Of a stretch of DNA of 64,000 nt, positions 8,061-15,654 are shown piece by piece. The DNA is taken from positions 1 to 64,000 of the forward strand of contig JAEZUY010000020.1 in NCBI GenBank assembly GCA_023420895.1, read 5' to 3'. The notes under the pieces are model-generated. The model saw only the letters and a program-made list of their open reading frames with translations, searched no databases and had not been told where the DNA came from. The position numbers and the translations under genes were made by a program. The stretch comes from Bacillota bacterium (GTDB lineage: Bacteria > Bacillota > Clostridia > Tissierellales > Gottschalkiaceae). Every line of letters begins with the position of its first letter. The first letter of the stretch is position 1.

Positions 8061-8783
8061 TTAAAGAACTTTAGCTAAGAATGATTTTGTTCTTTCTTCT
8101 TTAGGGTCTTCGAATACATCTTCAGGTATACCCTCTTCTATTATCATTCCGTTATCCATAAACAGAAGTCTGTCTCCAACTTCTCTTGCAAATCCCATCT
8201 CGTGAGTAACTACTACCATTGTCATTCCTTCTTTAGCAAGGTCTTTCATAACAGAAAGAACTTCTCCGACCATCTCAGGGTCAAGCGCCGAAGTAGGCTC
8301 GTCAAACAGCATAACATCCGGTTCCATAGCAAGAGCTCTCGCTATGGCGATTCTCTGCTGCTGTCCTCCCGAAAGACTGTTAGGGTAGTCATCAGCTTTA
8401 TCTGGAAGCCCTATTCTGTTAAGAAGCGAATAGGCTATTTTTTCAGCTTCGCTCTCACTCAGCCCTTTAAGCTTCATAGGAGCAAGTGTTATATTTTCAA
8501 GAACAGTTTTATGCGGGAAAAGATTGAACTGCTGGAAAACCATTCCCATTTTCTGTCTTATCTTGTCTATATTGGTGCCTTTGCTAGTTATATCAGTTCC
8601 TTCGAATATGACCTGTCCCGATGTCGGAACTTCAAGGAGATTCAGACAGCGTAGAAACGTACTTTTTCCTGAACCGGAAGGTCCTATTACAACTACCACT
8701 TCACCTTTTTCAATTTCATTAGTAATGCCTTTGAGCACATGATTGTCTCCAAAGCTTTTATTAAGATCTTTTACCTTTATCAC
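8061..8783 (-). CDS. Polar amino acid ABC transporter, ATP-binding protein
   Basis: ATPase subunit (240 residues) of a GlnQ/HisP-type importer. It shows Walker A GPSGSGKST, Q-loop FQQFNLFPH, signature LSGGQQQR, Walker B VMLFDEPTSALD and H-loop VVTHEM. The start is GTG at 8783, inside the end of the permease gene (23-base overlap), with AGGAG ten bases upstream, so translation is probably coupled. Substrate cannot be fixed from sequence; glutamine, cystine or another polar amino acid is likely. Last gene of a binding protein-permease-ATPase operon. Confidence 0.93.
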   Translation of the reverse strand: MIKVKDLNKSFGDNHVLKGITNEIEKGEVVVVIGPSGSGKSTFLRCLNLLEVPTSGQVIFEGTDITSKGTNIDKIRQKMGMVFQQFNLFPHKTVLENITLAPMKLKGLSESEAEKIAYSLLNRIGLPDKADDYPNSLSGGQQQRIAIARALAMEPDVMLFDEPTSALDPEMVGEVLSVMKDLAKEGMTMVVVTHEMGFAREVGDRLLFMDNGMIIEEGIPEDVFEDPKEERTKSFLAKVL

Positions 8784-9414
8784 TTACGCTCAGTCTCCTT
8801 TCAACGAAGTTCACAATTCTTGTAAGAATTGATGTCAGTATGAAATAAAGCACGAATATAACCATTAGAGGTTCCATTCCGAGATATGTAGCTCCTCTTA
8901 CTTTCGTCATCTGGAATGAAAGTTCTGTCGCACCTATTACTGAAACTATTGCCGATTCTTTAACTATAGCTATGAATTCGTTACCTATTACAGGAATTAT
9001 ATTCTTAATAGCCTGCGGAAGAATTATATATCTCATAGCCATGCCCTTGCTCATACCGAGAGATCTTGCAGCTTCCATCTGTCCTTTAGGCAGAGAGACG
9101 ATTCCCGATTTTATTATCTCTGCAACGTAGGCACCGCTGTTTATAGAAAGCGCAACGAACCCGGCAAGGTTCTGAGATGTATCTATAACTATATAAACTA
9201 TCCATAACTGAACCAGAATAGGCGTTCCTCTTATCAGTTCGGTATATACTTTGGCAATAGCTCTTAGAATTTTCGAATTCGAAAGTCTCATAAAACAGAC
9301 TATAGTTCCTATTATAGAACCGAATACGATTCCGACTATAGAGAATACTATTGTCATCCATACCCCTGATATGAAGAACTGTTTATAGTCGAGGAGTCTT
9401 AAAAAGTTTTCCAT
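8761..9414 (-). CDS. Polar amino acid ABC transporter, permease
   Basis: Integral membrane subunit of 217 residues in the HisM/GlnP family. Several hydrophobic helices are visible, and the cytoplasmic EAA loop EAARSLGMSKGMAMRYIILP near residue 135-155 is the contact site for the ATPase. Only one permease gene is present, so it should work as a homodimer. It is preceded by a very strong hairpin that separates it from the binding-protein gene, and has AGGAGG before the start. Confidence 0.93.
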   Translation of the reverse strand: MENFLRLLDYKQFFISGVWMTIVFSIVGIVFGSIIGTIVCFMRLSNSKILRAIAKVYTELIRGTPILVQLWIVYIVIDTSQNLAGFVALSINSGAYVAEIIKSGIVSLPKGQMEAARSLGMSKGMAMRYIILPQAIKNIIPVIGNEFIAIVKESAIVSVIGATELSFQMTKVRGATYLGMEPLMVIFVLYFILTSILTRIVNFVERRLSVSDKGKRS

Positions 9415-9430
9415 ATTGTCCTCCTTACTT

Positions 9431-9463
9431 AAAATAAGATAGCGGCATCCGCTATCTTATTTT
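9431..9463 (-). terminator. Perfect 15-bp hairpin between binding protein and permease genes
   Basis: Arms aaaataagatagcgg and ccgctatcttatttt with a 3-base loop, inside the operon. The T-rich 3' arm makes it a likely partial terminator or 3' stabiliser that raises binding-protein mRNA over permease/ATPase mRNA. Confidence 0.75.
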
Positions 9464-9496
9464 AATATTCTTCTATTTTGTAATCATATTTTAATA

Positions 9497-10348
9497 CTAT
9501 TTATCTTCTTCTGCTGCGTCTTCTTCAGATCCTGAATCAACACCTATAGTTTTTGAAAGCTCAACAGCGTCTTTATAGAACTGGTCTATTTTTCCTTCGT
9601 CCTTAAGTCTTTTTATAGTTTTGTTAAGCTCTGCTACAAGTTCAGGATTTCCTTTTCTTACAGCAACAGCAACTCCTGTCTCTCCGTCTGTATACTCAAG
9701 TCCGTTTAGAGCAAGCTTGTCGCTTGTCTGTGCATAGTTTTCCGCAACAGCATCTTCTGTTACAACTGCATCAACTTTTCCGCTCTCAAGAATCATCATA
9801 AGATCCGGAATTGCAGGAAGAGTTTCTATTTCTGACTCAGGGAATTTTTCTCTAACAAGTTTTTCCTGAGTAGATCCAAGCTGAACACCTATTTTCTTTC
9901 CTTTCAGATCGTCCTCTGTTTTTAAAGTGTCAACATCTGATTTTCTTACTATCATGTAGTGTTTTGATTCATAGTATATATCTGAGAAATCAACGCTTTT
10001 CTTTCTCTCTTCATCAGGGTTCATTCCTGAGATTATCATATCAACTTTGTCTGAGTTAAGTGCAGTTATAAGTGATTCGAACTGCATATCGTTAACTTCA
10101 AGTTCAACACCGAGGTCTTTAGCTACTTCTTTAGCAAGATCGATATCCATTCCAACATAGTTGTTTTCCTTGTCCATGAATTCGAATGGAGGATAATCTG
10201 CCGCTGTACCAAGTACAACTTTTCCTTTAGACTGTATTACCTCTAAATCATTACCTGAATCGCTTCCTCCTCCACATGCAGTAAGTGTAAGTGCAAGCAC
10301 TCCTGTAAGTAAAGCTGCAGGTATCAGCTTTTTAAATAATCTTTTCAC
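9497..10348 (-). CDS. Amino acid ABC transporter, substrate-binding lipoprotein
   Basis: Extracellular solute receptor (family 3). A lipobox ending LTACGGG near residue 25 predicts a lipid-anchored protein. The body shows GTAADYPPFEF, GMDIDLAKEVAKDLG, MIISGMNPDEERKKSVDFSD and KGKKIGVQLGSTQE, all typical of family 3 receptors. GTG at 10348 is chosen because it stands 8 bases from AGGAGG; ATG at 10354 is only 2 bases from it. A strong promoter lies upstream. Ends acidic (EEDAAEEDK). Ligand unknown. Confidence 0.93.
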   Translation of the reverse strand: MKRLFKKLIPAALLTGVLALTLTACGGGSDSGNDLEVIQSKGKVVLGTAADYPPFEFMDKENNYVGMDIDLAKEVAKDLGVELEVNDMQFESLITALNSDKVDMIISGMNPDEERKKSVDFSDIYYESKHYMIVRKSDVDTLKTEDDLKGKKIGVQLGSTQEKLVREKFPESEIETLPAIPDLMMILESGKVDAVVTEDAVAENYAQTSDKLALNGLEYTDGETGVAVAVRKGNPELVAELNKTIKRLKDEGKIDQFYKDAVELSKTIGVDSGSEEDAAEEDK

Positions 10349-10408
10349 AAACATTGCCTCCTAAAAAATATTGAATTATCATTTCGTTATGATTACTGTA
10401 TATTCATA

Positions 10409-10437
10409 ATTATACCATAGTAAAAATCTCTTGTCAT
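10409..10437 (-). promoter_or_regulatory. Promoter of the amino-acid ABC operon
   Basis: On the minus strand ATGACA (10437-10432), 17 bases, TATAAT (10414-10409). The region 10438-10653 beyond it is AT-rich with no gene seen. Confidence 0.75.
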
Positions 10438-10653
10438 TATTGATTTTTAAGCCACTTTGCGTCCATTTTATTATTTAGTCATCTTTTGAATTGATATTCA
10501 CTTGTTTAAAGTATGATAACAGATTTGATATCTTATATTCCTGTTTATATCTTATTTCTATTATATTAGCATTATTTTATATAGTATAAAAATAAGTTTC
10601 ATGGTGTGATAAGTTTTGTAAATTTATCCTATTTTTCTGTATATAATTTTAGT

Positions 10654-10669
10654 TTGTCATTTATGATAA
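10654..10669. promoter_or_regulatory. Palindrome ttgtcatttatgataa, site B
   Basis: Related to sites A and C. It lies 30 bases past the terminator of the first cupin gene and about 300 bases upstream of the ABC operon start. Sites A and B also share the following gatt...ttaagagt sequence. Confidence 0.35.
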
Positions 10670-10699
10670 GATTTGTTAAGAGTCTAATCCTCATTAAAA

Positions 10700-10725
10700 A
10701 AGCTGCCGGAACAGTCCGGCAGCTT
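10700..10725 (-). terminator. Terminator of the downstream cupin gene
   Basis: Perfect 11-base arms aagctgccgga and tccggcagctt, loop of 4, then a minus-strand T-run. Confidence 0.85.
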
Positions 10726-10744
10726 CTGTATTTAATATATTTTA

Positions 10745-11026
10745 CTATTTTGATGCAAGAACTATTACAACTTCTCCGTCTTCAAGGAATTCAGCGTTTA
10801 TATAGTTGTCCCCGTTGAAATTAAGAACTTTTCCAGGTTCTAATATATGCTCTTCCTCTTCATTCATATAAGCCTTAACTTTTCCTTTAACTACTATGAA
10901 TGTCGGTTCTGCTTCCGGATGGTTGTGTTTATCTATTTTATCCCCTGCTTTTCCGGCTTTTTTAACTACTTTGTAGTTAGCTCCCTGAAATAGCAGTCCT
11001 AATTCGTCTTTAACTTGTCCTATCAT
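10745..11026 (-). CDS. Small single-domain cupin, copy 1
   Basis: A 93-residue protein with a single cupin barrel. The HNHPEAEPTF segment and GDKIDKHNHP near residue 35-40 carry the histidines and glutamate of cupin motif 1, so metal binding is likely. PGKVLNFNG is motif 2-like. The start is the second ATG, 7 bases after GGAGGT; the first ATG overlaps that site. About two thirds of residues match the gene at 11250-11534, so these are tandem duplicates. Function unknown. Confidence 0.8.
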   Translation of the reverse strand: MIGQVKDELGLLFQGANYKVVKKAGKAGDKIDKHNHPEAEPTFIVVKGKVKAYMNEEEEHILEPGKVLNFNGDNYINAEFLEDGEVVIVLASK

Positions 11027-11144
11027 CAATATTACCTCCAAAGTTTTTAGAATTTACAATATATTATTACCCGGAATATTTATTGTAAAAACATTTTTTT
11101 ATATTTTTTTAATTTAGTTCTGGTTTTTTATTATCTGTTTCTTA

Positions 11145-11160
11145 TTATCATTTATGATAA
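11145..11160. promoter_or_regulatory. Palindrome ttatcatttatgataa, site C
   Basis: The best palindrome of three related sites, about 120 bases upstream of the first cupin gene and 28 bases past the terminator of the second. A likely promoter for the cupin gene (TTTACA, 17 bases, TAATAT on the minus strand) lies between this site and the gene. Confidence 0.4.
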
Positions 11161-11188
11161 GATTTATTATGATTCTTATCTGTAAAAA

Positions 11189-11237
11189 ACTGCCGCATTC
11201 TCTTATACGAAAAACTCGATTTTCAGAATACGGCAGT
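11189..11237 (-). terminator. Terminator of the upstream cupin gene
   Basis: Arms actgccgcattct and agaatacggcagt with one mismatch and a 23-base loop; six T follow on the minus strand. Confidence 0.75.
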
Positions 11238-11249
11238 CATATTTCTATA

Positions 11250-11534
11250 TTATTTGAATATAAGCGCTATTACGACTTCACTGTTGTCTTCAAGGAACTC
11301 TGCAGAAATATAGTTTTTTCCGTCAAAACAGAGAACTTGTCCCTGAGATACTTCGTGCTCTTCTTCTTCTTCAAGACATACTTTGAACTTTCCGCTCACA
11401 ACTGTGAACACTATATCGTTCATCGGGTGGTTGTGTCTGTCTATTTTGTCTCCGGCATTTCCGGATTTCTTTACTATCTTGTAGTTTTTTCCTCCAAAAA
11501 GCATTCCTAATTCATCTTTAACTTGTCCTATCAT
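11250..11534 (-). CDS. Small single-domain cupin, copy 2
   Basis: A 94-residue paralogue of the gene at 10745-11026. The shared start region (GQVKDELG), DKIDRHNHP and the C-terminal YISAEFLED stretch show recent duplication; the middle strands are more diverged. Metal-ligand histidines are retained (HNHP near residue 36). The start is chosen as the ATG following GGAGGT, identical in context to copy 1. Each copy has its own terminator, so they are separate transcription units. Role unknown. Confidence 0.8.
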   Translation of the reverse strand: MIGQVKDELGMLFGGKNYKIVKKSGNAGDKIDRHNHPMNDIVFTVVSGKFKVCLEEEEEHEVSQGQVLCFDGKNYISAEFLEDNSEVVIALIFK

Positions 11535-11660
11535 CAATATTACCTCCATTTAAGCATATATTCTTCCCATAGCTTTAACAGAATATAATTATATTAGCCT
11601 TATAGATATATCTACCCTTTACAGAACTTTCTCAATCATACATAAAATCATCCATAAAAA

Positions 11661-11685
11661 AACACAGCAGAAAACCTGCTGTGTT
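11661..11685 (-). terminator. Terminator after the RpiR-family gene
   Basis: Perfect arms aacacagcag and ctgctgtgtt, 5-base loop, T-run on the minus strand. Confidence 0.85.
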
Positions 11686-11699
11686 CCTTCTCTGATGAA

Positions 11700-12614
11700 T
11701 CAGTCCTTATGTATAATATCGTATATATTATAGGCCTTCCAAATTTCCTCAAGTTCGTCAAAATAATCTTTTATCTGAGTCTTCTGCTTAAGCCCGACTC
11801 CAACTATCAGAGCATTTATAAGGCTCATCGGAGCTACAAGCGAATCGACGAATGAAAGCATATTGCTCTTCGCGTATAAAGAATAATCTGCACATTTTTC
11901 AAGCGGTGAAAGGCTGCTGTCGGTTATAGCTATTATCTCCGCTCCCTGATTTTTTGCATATTCCACTGCTTCAATAGTTCTCTTCGAGTATCTCGGATAA
12001 GTTATTCCTATTAAAAGATCTCCCTCTCTTATTCTCACAAGCTGTTCAAAGACGTCGCTTATTCCCTGGCTTATAACCTGAACATCTTCAAGAACTACCC
12101 TGAGATAGAAGCCGAGATATTCAGCAAGCGCATTAGAGCTTCTGAGACCTATTATATAGACTTTTCTGGAGTTTATTATACTGTCTATAGCCCTGTTGAA
12201 CTCCTTATTGTCCACACCGTCGAATATAGCTCTTATATTGTCTATATCCTTCTTCAGAACCTTGTTCATATCGAATTCGCTCTCAGTATAATAGTCGTCC
12301 ATATCTATTCTCTGCACTGTAGTCAGTCTGTTTTTCGAAATTTCTTTCAAATCTGACTGAAATTCTGGGTAGCCCGGATATCCTACTGCGGCTGCGAATC
12401 TCACGACTGTAGACTCGCTTATCCCTATTGTGTCTGCAAGTCTTGCCGCCGTCATATTAGCAGCTTTGTTGTAGTTTTCAGCAATATAGTCAGCAATCAG
12501 CTTATGACTTTTGCTTAAGCTGTCATACTGTTTCTGAATATTTGCTAAAAGACCCTTTCTCTTATTATCCGAGGGTTTTTCTTCTCTGTCTTGATTTACT
12601 TTATCATCTTCCAT
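11700..12614 (-). CDS. MurR/RpiR-family transcriptional regulator
   Basis: DNA-binding regulator of 304 residues with an N-terminal HTH_6 domain (about 15-90; ISESTVVRFAAAVGYPGYPEF is the recognition-helix region) and a C-terminal SIS sugar-phosphate-binding domain (about 120-260; VYIIGLRSSNALAEYLGFYL and LLIGITYPRYSKRTIEAVEYA). Members usually sense phosphosugars and control sugar or amino-sugar genes, but no such genes are adjacent. ATG at 12614 follows AAGGTG with 6 bases; the GTG nine bases earlier overlaps that site. Last gene of the scpA-scpB-surE run. Confidence 0.88.
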   Translation of the reverse strand: MEDDKVNQDREEKPSDNKRKGLLANIQKQYDSLSKSHKLIADYIAENYNKAANMTAARLADTIGISESTVVRFAAAVGYPGYPEFQSDLKEISKNRLTTVQRIDMDDYYTESEFDMNKVLKKDIDNIRAIFDGVDNKEFNRAIDSIINSRKVYIIGLRSSNALAEYLGFYLRVVLEDVQVISQGISDVFEQLVRIREGDLLIGITYPRYSKRTIEAVEYAKNQGAEIIAITDSSLSPLEKCADYSLYAKSNMLSFVDSLVAPMSLINALIVGVGLKQKTQIKDYFDELEEIWKAYNIYDIIHKD

Positions 12615-12653
12615 AAAAATCACCTTGCGCCGGACTGTAAAATCCGCATATAT

Positions 12654-13421
12654 TTAAAAATTTAAATCTGTTTTCTGCTTCAGAAGGAAGTAGTTAGTCA
12701 TATCATACTGAAGCGGTGTCACAGATATTATCTTGTCCTCCATCGCTTTTAAATCGCTTTTGTCGTTATTGTCAAGTCTTTCAGGCACTCCGGCCATCCA
12801 GAAATATTTTCCTCCGTGAGGATCTTCTCTTTCTATGAAAGCATTCTTGTACTTCTGAACGCCCAGTTCAGTATAATGAATGCCGTTTATCTCTTCTCTT
12901 GACACAGAAGGTATGTTCACATTCAGAATAGTTCCTCTGGCGCTGTCCGCTATTGAAGTGGCCATTATTTCAGGTATGAATGCTTCCGCTGCATCGTAAT
13001 TCATCTTTACTCTTCCTGCAAGCGAAAATGCTATACAGAGACCTATATCATTTATAGATCCTTCTATTGCGGCAGAAACAGTTCCGGAATATAAAACGTC
13101 TGTACCGAGATTCGAACCGTAGTTTATTCCTGAAACCAGAATGTCAGGATGGAAGTCGAATAAGTGCTCTATGGCTATTTTTACGCAGTCTGCAGGAGTG
13201 CCCGACACTTGATAAGCCATTTCTATACCTGGAAGATAGTTTTCCATTTCTCTTATTCTAAGAGGTCTGTGAGTAGTTATTCCATGTCCTACTGCACTCT
13301 TTTCTGAATCAGGCGCAACTACATAAACCTTTCCGTAATCTCTCATCAAACTAGCAAGAATTTTTATTCCCTCGCTGTGAATTCCATCATCGTTAGTAAC
13401 TAAAATATTGATAACAAACAC
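12654..13421 (-). CDS. surE: 5'/3'-nucleotidase SurE
   Basis: Metal-dependent nucleoside monophosphatase; cytoplasmic. The N-terminal ILVTNDDGIHSEGI holds the metal-binding Asp pair, and VSGINYGSNLGTDVLYSGTVSAA is the conserved active-site loop. Length 255 is normal. The start is uncertain: the only usual start codon in frame is GTG at 13421, overlapping a GAAGG ribosome site; homologues begin three or four codons later. It sits between scpB and the RpiR gene. Confidence 0.93.
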   Translation of the reverse strand: MFVINILVTNDDGIHSEGIKILASLMRDYGKVYVVAPDSEKSAVGHGITTHRPLRIREMENYLPGIEMAYQVSGTPADCVKIAIEHLFDFHPDILVSGINYGSNLGTDVLYSGTVSAAIEGSINDIGLCIAFSLAGRVKMNYDAAEAFIPEIMATSIADSARGTILNVNIPSVSREEINGIHYTELGVQKYKNAFIEREDPHGGKYFWMAGVPERLDNNDKSDLKAMEDKIISVTPLQYDMTNYFLLKQKTDLNF

Positions 13422-13463
13422 CTTCTTTCGCGAATTTAATTTTAAAATCTATATAAAATAATT

Positions 13464-14033
13464 TTAAAATTCATCTGAATCTGAATTTTCAAGCACTTCT
13501 CCAGGAAATTCCTCGAGATTTTTTTCATCTTCAAGTATCGGAAGATCTTTCAGAGTTTCAAAACCGAATGCTTTAAGAAATTCCTTAGTAGTCGCATATA
13601 TTATCGGTTTTCCCGTCTTTTCAAGTCTTCCGGCTTCTCTTATCATATCTTTATCTAAAAGAGTCTGAAGCGCTTTATCACATTTAACTCCTCTTATATC
13701 TTCAATCTCCAGCTTAGTAACGGGCTGTTTGTAAGCTATTATGGACAGAGTTTCCATTGCCGCTGAAGAAAGACTTTCAGCTTTCTTCGGAACACTCAGC
13801 TTTTTAATATAGTCGAAATGCTCTTCCCTGGTTCCAAGCTGGTATGAATTTTCAACCTTTATAATCTGAAGACCTCTTCTGCTGCTGTCGAATTCCTCTC
13901 TCATCTCTTCAATAAGTTTTTTCACTTCTTTCTGAGGAGTGTCTATTATTTTTTCAATCTCTCTTATGCTGAGAGGCTCTCCCCAGGTGAAGAGAAGTCC
14001 TTCGATTACAGCTTTCTTTTCTCTAAGATCCAA
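13464..14033 (-). CDS. scpB: Segregation and condensation protein B
   Basis: Winged-helix kleisin partner that joins ScpA and SMC in the bacterial condensin, needed for chromosome compaction and segregation. Two winged-helix regions are visible: EGLLFTWGEPLSIREIEKII at the N-terminus and AMETLSIIAYKQPVTKLEIE near residue 85-105. Length 189 fits. It follows scpA by 24 bases, in the standard order. Confidence 0.95.
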   Translation of the reverse strand: MDLREKKAVIEGLLFTWGEPLSIREIEKIIDTPQKEVKKLIEEMREEFDSSRRGLQIIKVENSYQLGTREEHFDYIKKLSVPKKAESLSSAAMETLSIIAYKQPVTKLEIEDIRGVKCDKALQTLLDKDMIREAGRLEKTGKPIIYATTKEFLKAFGFETLKDLPILEDEKNLEEFPGEVLENSDSDEF

Positions 14034-14057
14034 AATCTTTCTCCTCTTCCTGCTTTT

Positions 14058-14822
14058 TTATTCTTCGGGTTTATTTTCCGGCTCTCCACCGTATTCATTA
14101 TTATTATTCCCCAATTTAGTTATGATTATATCACCAAAAAGCGATTCCTGCACAACTTTTATTCTCTTCCTCTTTATCAGCTCGAGCATAGCCATAAATA
14201 TAGTCACTATCCTGTATTTAGTCGCTCTGCCGTCGAAAAAATCTGTAAACTCAAGTCTTTTCTCAGACTCAAGTCTCTTCTCTATATATTCTATACCCTC
14301 TTCTACTGAAAACTCGTCACGTTTTATATTTCGTACAAGGTCTTCAGTCTTTTCATCTTCAGTTCCTTCTCCTGACTCAATTTTCGAAAGAACTTTTTTA
14401 TAGGCTTCTACAAGTTTTCCTATATCGAAATCGAGCTCTTCACTGTCGTCTATATACTCTATATCTTCTTTCAGCTTATAGTATATCTTAGAATACTTCC
14501 CGGCTCTTTCTTTAATCTGCTCCGAAACGAGTTTGAACTTTCTGTATTCAAGAATTTTGCTCACAAGCTCTTCTCTCGGATCTTCCTCTTCAGGCGCTTT
14601 AGGAAGCAGCATCTTCGACTTTATCACCAGAAGATTCGAAGCTATTACGATGAATTCCGACGTAACATCGAGATTCAGCTCCTTCATCGCCTCAATATAT
14701 TCTATGTACTGATCCGTAATCTCAGATATAGGAATATCGTATATATCTATTTTATTTTTTTCTATAAGATGGTTCAGAAGCTCCAAAGGGCCCTGAAACT
14801 CTTCAATATCGATTCTGTACAT
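14058..14822 (-). CDS. scpA: Segregation and condensation protein A
   Basis: Kleisin subunit of SMC-ScpAB. The N-terminal FQGPLELLNHLIEKNKIDIY and DIPISEITDQYIEYI are the ScpA signature, binding the SMC neck; the C-terminal winged helix includes TIFMAMLELIKRKRI. Length 254 is normal. Its own promoter lies upstream (TTGGAA, 17 bases, TAAAAT). First gene of the scpA-scpB-surE-rpiR run; smc itself is not in this window. Confidence 0.95.
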   Translation of the reverse strand: MYRIDIEEFQGPLELLNHLIEKNKIDIYDIPISEITDQYIEYIEAMKELNLDVTSEFIVIASNLLVIKSKMLLPKAPEEEDPREELVSKILEYRKFKLVSEQIKERAGKYSKIYYKLKEDIEYIDDSEELDFDIGKLVEAYKKVLSKIESGEGTEDEKTEDLVRNIKRDEFSVEEGIEYIEKRLESEKRLEFTDFFDGRATKYRIVTIFMAMLELIKRKRIKVVQESLFGDIIITKLGNNNNEYGGEPENKPEE

Positions 14823-14891
14823 TTAAATCTCCATTTTCTAATTTCAGACTGTATATCTCTTACAGCTATTCAGAGATATACCTATAAGAGT

Positions 14892-14920
14892 ATTTTATCA
14901 TTAATTTCGGAATTTTCCAA
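14892..14920 (-). promoter_or_regulatory. Promoter of the scpA operon
   Basis: On the minus strand TTGGAA (14920-14915), 17 bases, TAAAAT (14897-14892), about 70 bases before the scpA start. Confidence 0.65.
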
Positions 14921-14927
14921 AAAAATT

Positions 14928-14947
14928 CAGCCCCGTGAAAGGGGCTG
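14928..14947 (-). terminator. Terminator after the M50 protease gene
   Basis: Arms cagcccc and ggggctg, loop gtgaaa, followed on the minus strand by a seven-T run. Confidence 0.85.
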
Positions 14948-14986
14948 TTTTATCTAAATATTTTATAATGCTCTTTTCCTTTATTC

Positions 14987-15628
14987 CTATAATATAGAGG
15001 TAACTATATTTAAGAATATATTGGAAATCAGAAATACGAATCTTCCGAGTATTCTCGGAACAATCCCCGTTATAAGAAGAACGAGGAGTATTATATATCC
15101 GTATCTCTCAATCTGCATATATTTAAATTCCAGTTTCGGCGGAAGTATGCTTCCGAGTATTTTTGAACCGTCAAGCGGCGGTATCGGTATAAGGTTGAAT
15201 ACCCCCAGAACTATATTGAACAGCACAAGATATCTGAACATATCCACTATGACTGGATGCCATGCCATTTCATGCGCTATATACAGCAGGAACGTTCCAA
15301 CGAATGCTATTATGAAATTCGTTAAAACACCTGCAATAGAAACCAGGAAAATACTCTTTCTTCCGTTTTTGAGTTTTCTGTAATCTACCGGAACGGGCTT
15401 TGCCCATCCGAACCCTATGAATATCAGCATCAGAAATCCTATAGGGTCTATATGGGCGAGCGGATCTATAGTCAGTCTTCCCATATTCTTAGCCGTATCA
15501 TCTCCCTGAAGATATGCGGCATATCCGTGCGCAAGTTCGTGAAAACTTATCGCTATAAGCAGTCCCGGGAGATAAGTAAGAAAGCTTATTACGGCATTAG
15601 CAAGGCCTCCGCTATTCATCAGACCCAT
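14987..15628 (-). CDS. Site-2-protease-like M50 metallopeptidase
   Basis: Membrane zinc protease of the short M50 group (213 residues, five or six helices), cutting substrates inside the membrane. The zinc motif HELAHGYAAY near residue 29 (HExxH) and NLIPIPPLDGSKIL near 140, with the third ligand Asp, are both intact. Substrate is unknown. It follows pdp by 26 bases in the nudix-xer-punA-pdp-M50 run seen in many Clostridia. Confidence 0.92.
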   Translation of the reverse strand: MGLMNSGGLANAVISFLTYLPGLLIAISFHELAHGYAAYLQGDDTAKNMGRLTIDPLAHIDPIGFLMLIFIGFGWAKPVPVDYRKLKNGRKSIFLVSIAGVLTNFIIAFVGTFLLYIAHEMAWHPVIVDMFRYLVLFNIVLGVFNLIPIPPLDGSKILGSILPPKLEFKYMQIERYGYIILLVLLITGIVPRILGRFVFLISNIFLNIVTSIL

Positions 15629-15654
15629 TCAATCACTTCTTTCTAATTCACTTC

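Noticed and set aside
9086..9361. 91-residue frame inside the amino-acid permease
   Set aside because: Shadow in another frame of a clearly assigned permease; Tyr/Arg/Ser-rich translation typical of out-of-frame reading.
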